Shown one piece after another: positions 51,015-59,061 of a DNA stretch of 64,000 nucleotides (within the stretch, counting starts at the first letter, position 1; the number at the start of each line of letters is the position of its first letter). Under the pieces are notes generated by a model. It did no database searches and was not told the DNA's origin. It was given only the letters and a program-made list of their open reading frames with translations. The DNA lies in NCBI RefSeq assembly GCF_031458075.1, contig NZ_JAVDXT010000003.1, positions 588,457 through 652,456 on the forward strand. Direction: 5' to 3'. The position numbers and the translations under genes are program-made. Source of the DNA: Rhodoferax_B ferrireducens_A (GTDB lineage Bacteria; Pseudomonadota; Gammaproteobacteria; Burkholderiales; Burkholderiaceae_C).

Positions 51015-53897
51015 ATGCCTTCCCGTTTCCCGATCCCAGACCCAGCGCCAGCGCATGCAGCTAGCCCCGCTGTGGATGTGGGCGCGCCCGCGCATGCCCC
51101 TCTGGAGGAAACCGCCTTCCCCCAAGACAGCTTGCAAACCTTGCTGGGCGCGGTCGCGCACAATGCGCCGAGCCTGCTATGGGCGGCTTACCGGGCCGGA
51201 GAAAGACTGCATCTGATCGGCCACGGCGGCGAGGCTGGCGACGCTGTCCATTGGCCTCTGTCGATTGCCAAAGATGCATTTGCGGCGTTTTGCCGCGCCC
51301 AGGGCCTGCACCGGTGGGCCTCCGGCCAGGGCGAAAGCGCGCTGGGTTGGGTGCTGGCGCCGCAGAGTGAGGCCGGCAACCTGGTGGTAGCGGATCTGGC
51401 GCGCAAGCTGGGCTTGCGCTTGCAGATCGACGCCCTGGCCCGGGCCCAGGCCAGCCAGCGCGTGCTGTTTGAGATCACCTACCTGGCCAGTTCCACCCGT
51501 GAGCGGCGGGCTTTCCTGCAAGGCGTGCACCGCGAGCTGTCGACCCTGATCGATGCCGAGAACTTCTATCTGGCGCTGTACGACAGCCAAACCGACAAGG
51601 TCACCTACCCGTATTACATCGACAACGCCGATGCCTTTGAAACCGAGGAATACGAGTCGATTGACCGCCAGCGGCTGTCCATGACCCACTATGTGCTGAC
51701 CACCGGCCAGGCCTTGTTCATCGACGCCATGGACATTGCCGCAGCGCAGGTGCAAGGGCGCTTTTACTGCGTGGGCCACCGCCCGGAATTCTGGATGGGG
51801 GTGCCGCTGAAGAACGCCTCGGACGAAGTGTTCGGCATGCTGGCGATGCAGGTGTACGACGTGTCGCGCATCTACAGCGTCGAGGACCGCGAGCTGTTTC
51901 TGGTGGTGGCGCGCCACGTGGGCATGGCGCTGGACCGGATTCTGCACCGCGCTCACCTCGAAGAAACCGTGGCCCGGCGCACCCTGGAGCTGTCCACCCT
52001 CAACGACGCACTGCGGCACGAGGTGGCCGACCGCGAGCGTGCCGAGCACCTGCAGCGCGCCTTGTTCCAGATCACCGAACTCGCCAGCCAGCCGGGCGAT
52101 ATGGCCGAATTGTTCCGCGGCCTGCATGGCATCGTCGGTGAACTGCTGTTTGCCCGCAACTTCTACATCGCGCTGTTCGACGATGCGACCACCGAGGTGA
52201 CCTTTCCCTACTACGTAGACGAATTTCTGGACAACCCGCCCAAGTCCCGGCGCGGCGAGCGGGGCGTGACCGAATACGTCATCCGCCAGCGCCGGCCTTG
52301 CCTGATCAGCCGCGAAGAAGCCTTGCGACTGGAGGGCCTTGGCGAGATTTCCGTGCACCGGGTCGGCAACCCCTCGTATTCCTGGCTGGGCATTCCGCTG
52401 TTCGACGGCGACGTGGTGCGCGGCGTGCTGGCGGTACAAAGCTATTCGGCCGACATCCACTATTCGCTGCGCGACCAGGAACTGCTGACCTTTGTGTCCC
52501 GGCATATCGACACCGCCCTGTCCCGGCGCAGCGCTGCCGAAGCCATCCACGCCGCCAATATGCAGCTGGAGGCCAGGGTGCAGGACCGCACCCGCGCGCT
52601 GGATTACGCCAACGCCCAGCTGCAGCACGAGAACGCCCATGACTCGCTGACCGGCCTGCCCAACCGTGCGCACCTGCAGCAACGCCTGCACAGCGCCTGG
52701 CAGGCTTTCTGCACCCATGGCCAGGAGCTGGTGGTGATGTTCATCGACCTCGACCGCTTCAAGATGGTCAACGACAGCCTGGGCCACCACTTCGGCGATC
52801 TGCTGCTGGTCCAGGTCGCGGAGCGCCTGCGCAGCTGCATGCGCGACAGCGATCTGCTGGCCCGTCTGGGCGGTGACGAGTTCGCGGTGCTGGCCTTTGG
52901 TGCGCAGCCGGACGTGACCGCGGCCATCGCCGAGCGGATTCTGGAGGCCTTCGACCTGCCGTTCCATATCGATGGGCATACCGTGTTTTCATCCTGCAGC
53001 GTGGGTGTGGTTGGTGCCGACAGCCAGTTCCACCAGGAACCGGCCGACCTGCTGCGCGATGCCGATACCGCCATGTACCGGGTGAAGAACGCCGGGCGCG
53101 ACAGCTATGCGCTGTTCAGCCAGGAAGTGCGGCGTGAAGTGTCCGACCAGATGGAGCAGGAAAACGCCCTGCGCAATGCGCTCAAACGCAGCGATGAATT
53201 GCTGCCGTACTTCCAGCCCATCATCGATGTGCAGAGCGGCGCCATCCTGGCGCTGGAGGCCTTGATCCGTTGGCACCAGCCCGACGGCAATATCGTGGCG
53301 CCGGGCCAGTTCCTGCCCGCGCTGGAAGGTTTTCGGCTGATCGGCCGGCTGGATTTCTACATGCTGCAAAGCGTGGTGGCGATCCTGGCCCAGCCCGAAC
53401 ACGCGCACTGGCCGCCGGTGCATGTGAACTGCTCGAGCTACAGCATCACCCGCACCGAGTTCTCCAGCGAAGTGCTCAGCCTGTTGGACGAATATGGCGT
53501 GGCGCCCTCGCGCATTTGCCTGGAGCTCACCGAAGGCGCGCTGGTGGCCGAACCCGAGCTGGCGCGCCAGGCCATGAAGCACCTGGCGGACAACGGCGTG
53601 TCGGTGGTGCTGGACGATTTTGGTGCCGGCTTCTCGTCGCTGAGCTATGTGCACCAATACCACTTCAGCGGCTTGAAGATCGACAAGTCCTTCATCCTGG
53701 AGCTGACCCGCAGCCCGCGCAGCCGCGCCATCGTGCGGGCCATCGTGCGCATGGCCGAGTCGCTGGACCTGAGCGTCGTCGCCGAAGGGGTGGAAGACGC
53801 CGAAACTTTGGCCTTGCTGCGTGACATGGGCGCCGGCCAGGCGCAGGGCTACTACTTCTCCCGGCCGGTGCCGAAGGAAGCCCTGAAGCTGCGTTAG
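51015..53897 (+). CDS. dual-GAF GGDEF-EAL cyclic di-GMP protein
   Basis: 960 residues, no membrane helix, cytoplasmic. An N-terminal region (1-145) of unknown fold, GAF 1 (about 150-310), a coiled linker, GAF 2 (about 345-505), GGDEF (about 535-690; LARLGGDEFAVL with I-site RDSD five residues before) and EAL (about 715-950; LALEALIRWHQP, LELTEG, VLDDFGAGFSS, LKIDKSF). Both catalytic motifs look intact, so it may make and degrade c-di-GMP, with one domain perhaps regulatory. The two GAF domains are similar to each other (FEITYLAS / FQITELAS, TYPYYID / TFPYYVD). Confidence 0.92.
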   Translation: MPSRFPIPDPAPAHAASPAVDVGAPAHAPLEETAFPQDSLQTLLGAVAHNAPSLLWAAYRAGERLHLIGHGGEAGDAVHWPLSIAKDAFAAFCRAQGLHRWASGQGESALGWVLAPQSEAGNLVVADLARKLGLRLQIDALARAQASQRVLFEITYLASSTRERRAFLQGVHRELSTLIDAENFYLALYDSQTDKVTYPYYIDNADAFETEEYESIDRQRLSMTHYVLTTGQALFIDAMDIAAAQVQGRFYCVGHRPEFWMGVPLKNASDEVFGMLAMQVYDVSRIYSVEDRELFLVVARHVGMALDRILHRAHLEETVARRTLELSTLNDALRHEVADRERAEHLQRALFQITELASQPGDMAELFRGLHGIVGELLFARNFYIALFDDATTEVTFPYYVDEFLDNPPKSRRGERGVTEYVIRQRRPCLISREEALRLEGLGEISVHRVGNPSYSWLGIPLFDGDVVRGVLAVQSYSADIHYSLRDQELLTFVSRHIDTALSRRSAAEAIHAANMQLEARVQDRTRALDYANAQLQHENAHDSLTGLPNRAHLQQRLHSAWQAFCTHGQELVVMFIDLDRFKMVNDSLGHHFGDLLLVQVAERLRSCMRDSDLLARLGGDEFAVLAFGAQPDVTAAIAERILEAFDLPFHIDGHTVFSSCSVGVVGADSQFHQEPADLLRDADTAMYRVKNAGRDSYALFSQEVRREVSDQMEQENALRNALKRSDELLPYFQPIIDVQSGAILALEALIRWHQPDGNIVAPGQFLPALEGFRLIGRLDFYMLQSVVAILAQPEHAHWPPVHVNCSSYSITRTEFSSEVLSLLDEYGVAPSRICLELTEGALVAEPELARQAMKHLADNGVSVVLDDFGAGFSSLSYVHQYHFSGLKIDKSFILELTRSPRSRAIVRAIVRMAESLDLSVVAEGVEDAETLALLRDMGAGQAQGYYFSRPVPKEALKLR

Positions 53898-53919
53898 CCG
53901 GCCGCCGTGGGGATGGCGT

Positions 53920-55029
53920 TCAACGGCCGGTGCGGGCCAGATACCGGTTGCGCCAGAACAGCAGCACCATGCCCAGCGCGATGACCACCATCGCGCCCAG
54001 CGCCCACCAGAAACCGCCTTGCCGGTGCAGCAGCGGGATCACCTCGAAATTCATGCCGAAGATGCCGGCAATCAGGTTCAGCGGCAGGAAGATGGCGGTC
54101 AGCACGGTCAGCGTCAGCATGATGTTGTTGGCCTGGTTGCCCTGCACGCTGAAGTGCATCTGCACCGCAGTCTCTACGCTTTGCTCCAGCCGCCGCACAT
54201 GGTGTACCACCCGTTCAATATGTTCCAGCACGTCGCGGCTGCGCACCTGCAGCAGTTCGCGTTCGCGCAGCTCGGCCATGCCTTGGGCATCCGGCCAGGT
54301 CTTGACCGCCTCGATCCAGTCCTGGATGGCGGAGCGCTGTTCTTCGCACACATCGTCCAGTTGGTGCAAGGTCAGCCTTGCGTCCAGCAGCGCGCTCCAG
54401 TTGCTGAAACGGGCTCCCGGCTTGAGCAGTTCGCCTTGCCAGTGGTCGAGCTGGCGGGTCAGTTCGCGGCGCAGGTCCAGGTAGCCATCGACCATGGTGT
54501 TGACGATGCGCAGCATCAGGTCGGCCGGGCTGGCGGGCACCCGGGCGCCCGTGGCCCGCAGCTCGGTGGAGGTGGCGGCCAGCAGCTTCTCGGCATAGCT
54601 GTCGCGCACCGCGCAATCGGCGGGGTGTACCGTCAGCAGCACCTGGTCGAACACCGCAAAACCCACCGGGTTGGTGTTGATGCGGCGCAGGATGGGCGGG
54701 CCGCCGCGCTTCATGGGCTGGCCTGGCGCCACGGCGGGTGCGTCCGGTCCGGCTTCTGTTTGGCCCGCCGCCAGCCGGCGGAACACCAGCAGGTCGTACT
54801 GCGAGGTGTAGTCGTAGTGCGATGGCAACTGCTTGTTCAGCAGGTCCGATATGTGCAGGTCGACCAGCTGGTGGCCGCAGAGCTGTTGCAGCGTGGACTG
54901 CAGCTGCGCCTGCTGGATTTCAAATTCGTGCCGCGCGCAGGCGATCCAGACGTAGCCGCCGGGCACTGGCCTGGTGGGCAAAGCCGTGGTTTCCACCACG
55001 CTGCTGCCGACGATGGTGAAGATGCGCAT
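53920..55029 (-). CDS. CorA-family divalent metal channel (ZntB-like)
   Basis: 369 residues: cytoplasmic funnel domain (about 1-300) and two C-terminal transmembrane helices with the signature FGMNFEV before the loop, then WWALGAMVVIALGMVLLFW. The segment before the first helix, IMLTLTVLTAIFLPLNLIAGIFGMNF, is conserved. Transports Mg, Co, Ni or Zn; the substrate cannot be told from sequence. The ATG at 55029 is followed by MRIFTIVGSS. Convergent with the GGDEF-EAL gene. Confidence 0.9.
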   Translation of the reverse strand: MRIFTIVGSSVVETTALPTRPVPGGYVWIACARHEFEIQQAQLQSTLQQLCGHQLVDLHISDLLNKQLPSHYDYTSQYDLLVFRRLAAGQTEAGPDAPAVAPGQPMKRGGPPILRRINTNPVGFAVFDQVLLTVHPADCAVRDSYAEKLLAATSTELRATGARVPASPADLMLRIVNTMVDGYLDLRRELTRQLDHWQGELLKPGARFSNWSALLDARLTLHQLDDVCEEQRSAIQDWIEAVKTWPDAQGMAELRERELLQVRSRDVLEHIERVVHHVRRLEQSVETAVQMHFSVQGNQANNIMLTLTVLTAIFLPLNLIAGIFGMNFEVIPLLHRQGGFWWALGAMVVIALGMVLLFWRNRYLARTGR

Positions 55030-55045
55030 GGGTGTGGGTTTTTAT

Positions 55046-55106
55046 GAAAAATAGGCCGCTAGCGCAGGTAGATATTGCGCAAGCAGCTATTACTTTTGTA
55101 GTGAAT
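55046..55106 (-). repeat. intergenic palindromic repeat, copy 13
   Basis: aaaaataggccgctagcgca, ggtagatattgcgcaagcag, ctattacttttgtagtg. Between the hemB stop and the CorA start, both on the minus strand. Confidence 0.8.
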
Positions 55107-55108
55107 GG

Positions 55109-56122
55109 TTAATGTGCTTGCAATAGCCGGGCCGCGTCGATGGCGAAATAGGTCAGCACCCCATCGGCCCCGGCGCGCTTGAAGGCCATCAGGCTTTCCA
55201 GCACCACGCGGTCGTGGTCCAGCCAGCCATTCTGCGCCGCGGCTTTCAGCATCGCGTATTCGCCCGACACCTGGTAGGCAAAGGTCGGCACGCGGAACTC
55301 GTCCTTGACCCGGCGCACCACGTCCAGGTAGGGCATGCCGGGCTTGACCATCACCATGTCCGCGCCTTCGGCGATGTCCATGGCCACTTCGCGCAGCGCC
55401 TCGTCGCTGTTCGCCGGGTCCATCTGGTAGGTCTTCTTGTCGCTTTTGCCCAGGTTGGCGGCCGAGCCCACGGCGTCGCGGAACGGGCCGTAGAAGGCGC
55501 TGGCGTACTTGGCGCTGTAGGCCATGATGCGGGTGTGGATGTGGCCCTTGTCTTCCAACGCCGATCGAATCGCTCCAATCCTGCCGTCCATCATGTCGCT
55601 GGGTGCCACGATGTCCACGCCGGCATCGGCCTGGGCCAGCACCTGCTGGACCAAGGCTTTGATCGTCAGCTCGTTGACGATGTAGCCGTTCTCATCCGGC
55701 AGGCCGTCCTGGCCGTGGCTGGTGTAGGGGTCGAGCGCTACATCGGTCATCACGCCGAGTTCGGGGAAACGCTTCTTCAGTTCGCGCACCACCCGTGGCA
55801 CCAGGCCGTCGGGGTTGAAGGCCTCTTCGCCGCCATAGGTTTTCAGCGACTGGTCCACCACCGGGAACAGCGCCATCACCGGGATCTGCAGCTTCACGCA
55901 TTCCTCGGCCACCGGCAGCAGCAGGTCCAGGCTCAGGCGTTCCACGCCGGGCATGGAGGCCACGGCTTCGCGGCGGTCCGTACCCTCGTGCACAAACACC
56001 GGGTAGATCAGGTCGTGCGCGGTCAAGGTGTTTTCCCGCACCAGGTTGCGGGTGAAGGCGTCGCGGCGCAGACGGCGGGGCCGGCCGGCGGGGTAGGGGG
56101 CGTAGGGTGTGGAAGAGGTCAT
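55109..56122 (-). CDS. hemB: delta-aminolevulinic acid dehydratase (porphobilinogen synthase)
   Basis: 337 residues; condenses two aminolevulinates to porphobilinogen in haem synthesis. Family marks: RRLRRDAFTRNLVRENTL, LIYPVFVHEG, VDIVAPSDMMDGRIGAIR, the two active-site lysines in MAYSAKYASAFYGPFRDA and VMVKPGMPYLD, and FAYQVSGEYAMLKAAA. The metal region (DVALDPYTSHGQDG) has Asp and no Cys cluster, so it is the Mg-type rather than the Zn-type enzyme. ATG at 56122; a TTG two codons upstream is unlikely. Confidence 0.96.
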   Translation of the reverse strand: MTSSTPYAPYPAGRPRRLRRDAFTRNLVRENTLTAHDLIYPVFVHEGTDRREAVASMPGVERLSLDLLLPVAEECVKLQIPVMALFPVVDQSLKTYGGEEAFNPDGLVPRVVRELKKRFPELGVMTDVALDPYTSHGQDGLPDENGYIVNELTIKALVQQVLAQADAGVDIVAPSDMMDGRIGAIRSALEDKGHIHTRIMAYSAKYASAFYGPFRDAVGSAANLGKSDKKTYQMDPANSDEALREVAMDIAEGADMVMVKPGMPYLDVVRRVKDEFRVPTFAYQVSGEYAMLKAAAQNGWLDHDRVVLESLMAFKRAGADGVLTYFAIDAARLLQAH

Positions 56123-56157
56123 GGGCAAAATTGTGCCCCATCCCCAGATAAGCCCTC

Positions 56158-56186
56158 TTGAATCCCCTCTACAGCTTTGTTAGATT
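56158..56186 (+). promoter_or_regulatory. sigma-70 promoter before a candidate small RNA
   Basis: TTGAAT (56158-56163), 17-bp spacer, TAGATT (56181-56186). Predicted transcript start near 56193. The strong terminator at 56265-56294 would give a transcript of about 100 bases. Confidence 0.5.
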
Positions 56187-56192
56187 GGCCTT

Positions 56193-56294
56193 GGGGCGGC
56201 TTGCCGCTCTCCCGCTTTACCTCCCTGAGCGGGGCCTTACGGTGGCAACATCGACAGGCTTAACGCCCCGGCCCGATGGTCGGGGCATTTTTTT
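56193..56294 (+). ncRNA. candidate small RNA (or hemJ leader) with intrinsic terminator
   Basis: A 100-base stretch with no reading frame of note, preceded by a promoter and closed by a terminator. It holds a hairpin CCCGCT-11 nt-AGCGGG (about 56212-56234) and a possible GCC...GGC pairing (about 56234-56259) before the terminator stem. It may be a free small RNA or an attenuator of the gene at 56348. No known family recognised (not SRP, tmRNA or 6S as far as I can judge). Confidence 0.45.
56265..56294 (+). terminator. strong intrinsic terminator
   Basis: GCCCCG (56265-56270), 10-base loop, CGGGGC (56281-56286), then A and seven T (56288-56294). Confidence 0.85.
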
Positions 56295-56347
56295 GGTGTT
56301 CTCCGCGGGTCGGTGCGGGTCGCGGGAGCGGGCCTTAAACTCCCTCC

Positions 56348-56776
56348 ATGCTCTGGATCAAATCCCTCCACATCGTTTTCGTCGCCAGCTGGTTCGCCGG
56401 GCTGTTTTATCTGCCGCGCATCTTCGTCAATCTGGCGATGGTGTCGCCGGGCTCGCTGGCCGAACGCGAGCGCCTGCTGCTGATGGCGGGCAAGCTGCTG
56501 CGCTTCACCACCCTCCTGGCGGTGCCGGCCATCGCCTTCGGCGCCTGGCTGTGGCTGGGCTACGGCATAGGCCGCGGCCCGGGCAATGGCTGGATGCATG
56601 CCAAGCTGGGTGTGGTGCTGCTGGTGATTGGCTACCACCACGGCTGCGGTGTGCTGCTGCGCAAGATGCGCGCCGGCGCGCCCATGCGCAGCCATACCTG
56701 GTACCGCTGGTTCAACGAGGTGCCGGTGCTGCTGCTGCTGGCGGCCGTGGTGCTGGTGGTGGTCAAGCCGTTTTAA
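56348..56776 (+). CDS. hemJ: HemJ-like protoporphyrinogen oxidase (CopD/UPF0093 family)
   Basis: 142 residues with four transmembrane helices. LWIKSLHIVFVASWFAGLFYLPRIFV at the N-terminus is the HemJ signature with its conserved His near residue 8; WMHAKLGVVLLVIGYHHG carries the second conserved His and Lys. HemJ oxidises protoporphyrinogen IX to protoporphyrin IX. It lies beside hemB, though divergent, which supports the haem role. Ribosome site weak; a candidate small RNA or attenuator lies just upstream. Confidence 0.85.
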   Translation: MLWIKSLHIVFVASWFAGLFYLPRIFVNLAMVSPGSLAERERLLLMAGKLLRFTTLLAVPAIAFGAWLWLGYGIGRGPGNGWMHAKLGVVLLVIGYHHGCGVLLRKMRAGAPMRSHTWYRWFNEVPVLLLLAAVVLVVVKPF

Positions 56777-56797
56777 GTCCGGCCGTAGGTCTGACGG

Positions 56798-57892
56798 ATG
56801 CATAAAACCTCGGCCTGGCCTTTGGCGCTGCTGTATGCGGGGCTGGTGGTGTATGCCAGCCTGTACCCGTTCGACGGCTGGCGCGACCAGGGCATCGAGC
56901 CCTGGTTCTTCATTACCGCGCCCTGGCCCAAGTACTGGACCGGCTTTGACGTGGCCACCAACCTGGCCGGCTATGCGCCGTTGGGTTTTTTGCTAGCGCT
57001 GAGCGGCCTGCGCTCGGGGCGCACCCGGGTGCCGGTCCTGGCGGCCACGCTGGCGGCCGGTCTGTTGTCCCTGTGCATGGAGACCCTGCAAAGCTATCTG
57101 CCGGTGCGGGTGCCGTCGAACGTCGACTGGGCCTTGAACACCGCGGGCGGCTTGCTGGGCGCGGTGATCGCCGCCTTGCTGGAGCGGCTCGGGGCCATCG
57201 ACCGCTGGAGCCAGTTCCGCGCGCGCTGGTTTGTGGCCGATGCGCGGGGTGTGCTGGTGCTGCTGGCGCTGTGGCCGGTGGCCTTGCTGTTCCCGGCCGC
57301 CGTGCCGCTGGGCCTGGGCCAGGTGATGGAGCGCGTCGAAGCGGGGCTGGCCGAGGCCTTGGCCGATACCCCGTTTCTCGACTGGCTGCCGGTGCGCGAT
57401 GTGGAGCTGCAGCCGCTGGTGCCCGGCACCGAAATGCTGTGCGTGCTGCTGGGTGCGCTGATCCCCTGTCTGCTGGGCTACTGTGTGGTGCGCCGCAAGT
57501 ACCAGCGGGTGCTGCTGGCCGGGGTGATGCTGGCCGCCGGCCTGGGCGCTGCCGCTTTGTCGGCCGGCCTGAGCTACGGGCCCCAGCATGCGCTGGACTG
57601 GCTGAGCCTGCCGGTGCGCGTAGGCCTGTGGGCCGCCCTACCGTTGGTGCTGCTGCTGGTCTGGGTGCCGCGCCGAGTCTGCGCAGCGCTGCTGCTGGTG
57701 GCACTGGCGCTGCATCTGGGCCTGCTGAACCAGGCGCCGGCCAGCGCCTACTTTGCGCAAACTTTGCAAACCTGGGAGCAGGGCCGCTTCATCCGCTTCC
57801 ACGGCCTGGTGCAGTGGCTGGGCTGGCTCTGGCCCTATGCGGCGCTGGCTGTGGTGGTGGGGCGCACCGCCCGGCCGACGCCAGAAAACTAA
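56798..57892 (+). CDS. VanZ-like integral membrane protein
   Basis: 364 residues with about ten hydrophobic helices. The N-terminal third (ASLYPFDGWRD, ATNLAGYAPLGFLLAL, METLQSYLPVRVPSNVDWALNTAGGLLGA) is the VanZ domain with its conserved Glu and Asn-Asp pair. The rest is a membrane extension found in betaproteobacteria. Function unknown; not evidence of glycopeptide resistance. It starts 21 bases after hemJ. Confidence 0.85.
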   Translation: MHKTSAWPLALLYAGLVVYASLYPFDGWRDQGIEPWFFITAPWPKYWTGFDVATNLAGYAPLGFLLALSGLRSGRTRVPVLAATLAAGLLSLCMETLQSYLPVRVPSNVDWALNTAGGLLGAVIAALLERLGAIDRWSQFRARWFVADARGVLVLLALWPVALLFPAAVPLGLGQVMERVEAGLAEALADTPFLDWLPVRDVELQPLVPGTEMLCVLLGALIPCLLGYCVVRRKYQRVLLAGVMLAAGLGAAALSAGLSYGPQHALDWLSLPVRVGLWAALPLVLLLVWVPRRVCAALLLVALALHLGLLNQAPASAYFAQTLQTWEQGRFIRFHGLVQWLGWLWPYAALAVVVGRTARPTPEN

Positions 57893-57901
57893 AATACCGG
57901 C

Positions 57902-58261
57902 ATGACCGACACCACCCTAACCGCTGCGCCTACCGGTTCTTACTACGGGCGCCACATCTTCTTCTGCCTGAACGACCGTACCAACGGCGAAGACAGCTGC
58001 GCCCACCACAACGCCCAGGCCGGTTTCGACCGCTGCAAGGCGCTGGTCAAGCAGGCCGGCCTGTCCGGCCCCGGCCAGGTGCGTGTCAACAAGGCCGGTT
58101 GCCTGGACCGCTGCGCTGCCGGACCGGTGGCCGTGGTGTACCCGGAGGCCGTCTGGTACAGCTTTGTCGACGAGAGCGATATCGACGAAATCGTCGAGTC
58201 GCATTTGAAGAACGGCCAGGTGGTCGAGCGCCTGGTGACGCCGGCCCATCTGGGCCGTTGA
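57902..58261 (+). CDS. thioredoxin-like [2Fe-2S] ferredoxin
   Basis: 119 residues. Four or more conserved Cys: IFFCLNDR, DSCAHHNA, FDRCKALVK and GCLDRCAAGP; the pattern with GCLDRC is that of thioredoxin-fold 2Fe-2S ferredoxins. Probable electron carrier in the cytoplasm. It is 9 bases downstream of the VanZ-like gene and likely in the same operon. A palindromic repeat follows. Confidence 0.9.
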   Translation: MTDTTLTAAPTGSYYGRHIFFCLNDRTNGEDSCAHHNAQAGFDRCKALVKQAGLSGPGQVRVNKAGCLDRCAAGPVAVVYPEAVWYSFVDESDIDEIVESHLKNGQVVERLVTPAHLGR

Positions 58262-58328
58262 TTTTTAAGCTTTTTAGGCTGCTAGCGCTTATTTCATCAG
58301 TGCAGGTAGCTATCAATTTGGTAGTAAT
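58262..58328 (-). repeat. intergenic palindromic repeat, copy 14
   Basis: tttttaagctttttaggctg, ctagcgcttatttcatcagt, gcaggtagctatcaatttgg. It fills the whole gap between the ferredoxin stop and the GTG start of the next gene. Confidence 0.75.
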
Positions 58329-58331
58329 TCC

Positions 58332-58958
58332 GTGAACGCATCGACCCAGAAACTGAGCCTGACCGGCGCGGCGGGCCCTATCGAAGCCGCACTCGACCAG
58401 CCTAGCGGCACGCCGCGCGGCGTGGCCGTGATCGCCCATCCGCATCCGCTGTTTGCCGGCACCATGGACAACAAGGTGGTGCAGACCCTGGCGCGGGCCT
58501 TTGTGCAGTCGGGCTGGACCGCGGTGCGCTTCAACTTTCGCGGTGTCGGCGCCAGCGCTGGCGTGCACGACGAAGGCCGGGGCGAGTGCGAGGACCTGCT
58601 GGCCGTGGTGGCGCAGACGGCGGCCGCGGGCCAGCCGCTGGCGCTGGCCGGTTTTTCGTTTGGCGCCTTCGTCACCACCCATGCGGTGCAAGCCCTGTGG
58701 GCCACCCGGCCGATGGAGCAGCTGGTGCTGGTCGGCACTTCGACCGCCCGCGCGCCGGCTGCCGCCCTGCCACCCGAGGCGCACGGGCGCACCCTGGTGG
58801 TCCACGGCGAGCTGGACGACACCGTGCCGCTGGCCTCGGTGATGGACTGGGCGCGGCCCCAGGTACTTCCTGTTACCGTCGTACCGGCGGGCGGGCACTT
58901 CTTTCACGGACAATTGCCCCTCTTGAAGAATCTGGTGCTGCGCCACCTGCGGGCATGA
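58332..58958 (+). CDS. alpha/beta hydrolase
   Basis: 208 residues of the small alpha/beta hydrolase type often annotated as YqiA- or CocE-like. HPHPLFAGTMDNKVVQTLARAF near the N-terminus, RFNFRGVGASAG, the nucleophile Ser in LAGFSFGAFV, Asp in HGELDDTVPL and His in GGHFFHG. The start is a GTG at 58332 (MNASTQKLSL), immediately behind a palindromic repeat that contains no clear ribosome site. Substrate unknown. Confidence 0.87.
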   Translation: MNASTQKLSLTGAAGPIEAALDQPSGTPRGVAVIAHPHPLFAGTMDNKVVQTLARAFVQSGWTAVRFNFRGVGASAGVHDEGRGECEDLLAVVAQTAAAGQPLALAGFSFGAFVTTHAVQALWATRPMEQLVLVGTSTARAPAAALPPEAHGRTLVVHGELDDTVPLASVMDWARPQVLPVTVVPAGGHFFHGQLPLLKNLVLRHLRA

Positions 58959-59061
58959 AACTTTGCGGCCTCGCCAGGGGTCGCATAGCGCTCTCCCTGC
59001 TGTCCTGTACGGCGGCCGCACCCTCTGCCCTGTTTTCTCCCTTTACCTCGTTATCCCATCC

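Noticed and set aside
56193..56294. Signal recognition particle RNA or tmRNA
   Set aside because: No GGAAGNAGC apical loop and no CCA-ending tRNA-like domain.
56798..57892. Glycopeptide resistance gene because of the VanZ-like domain
   Set aside because: VanZ-like domains are common in membrane proteins with no resistance role, and no other van gene is present.
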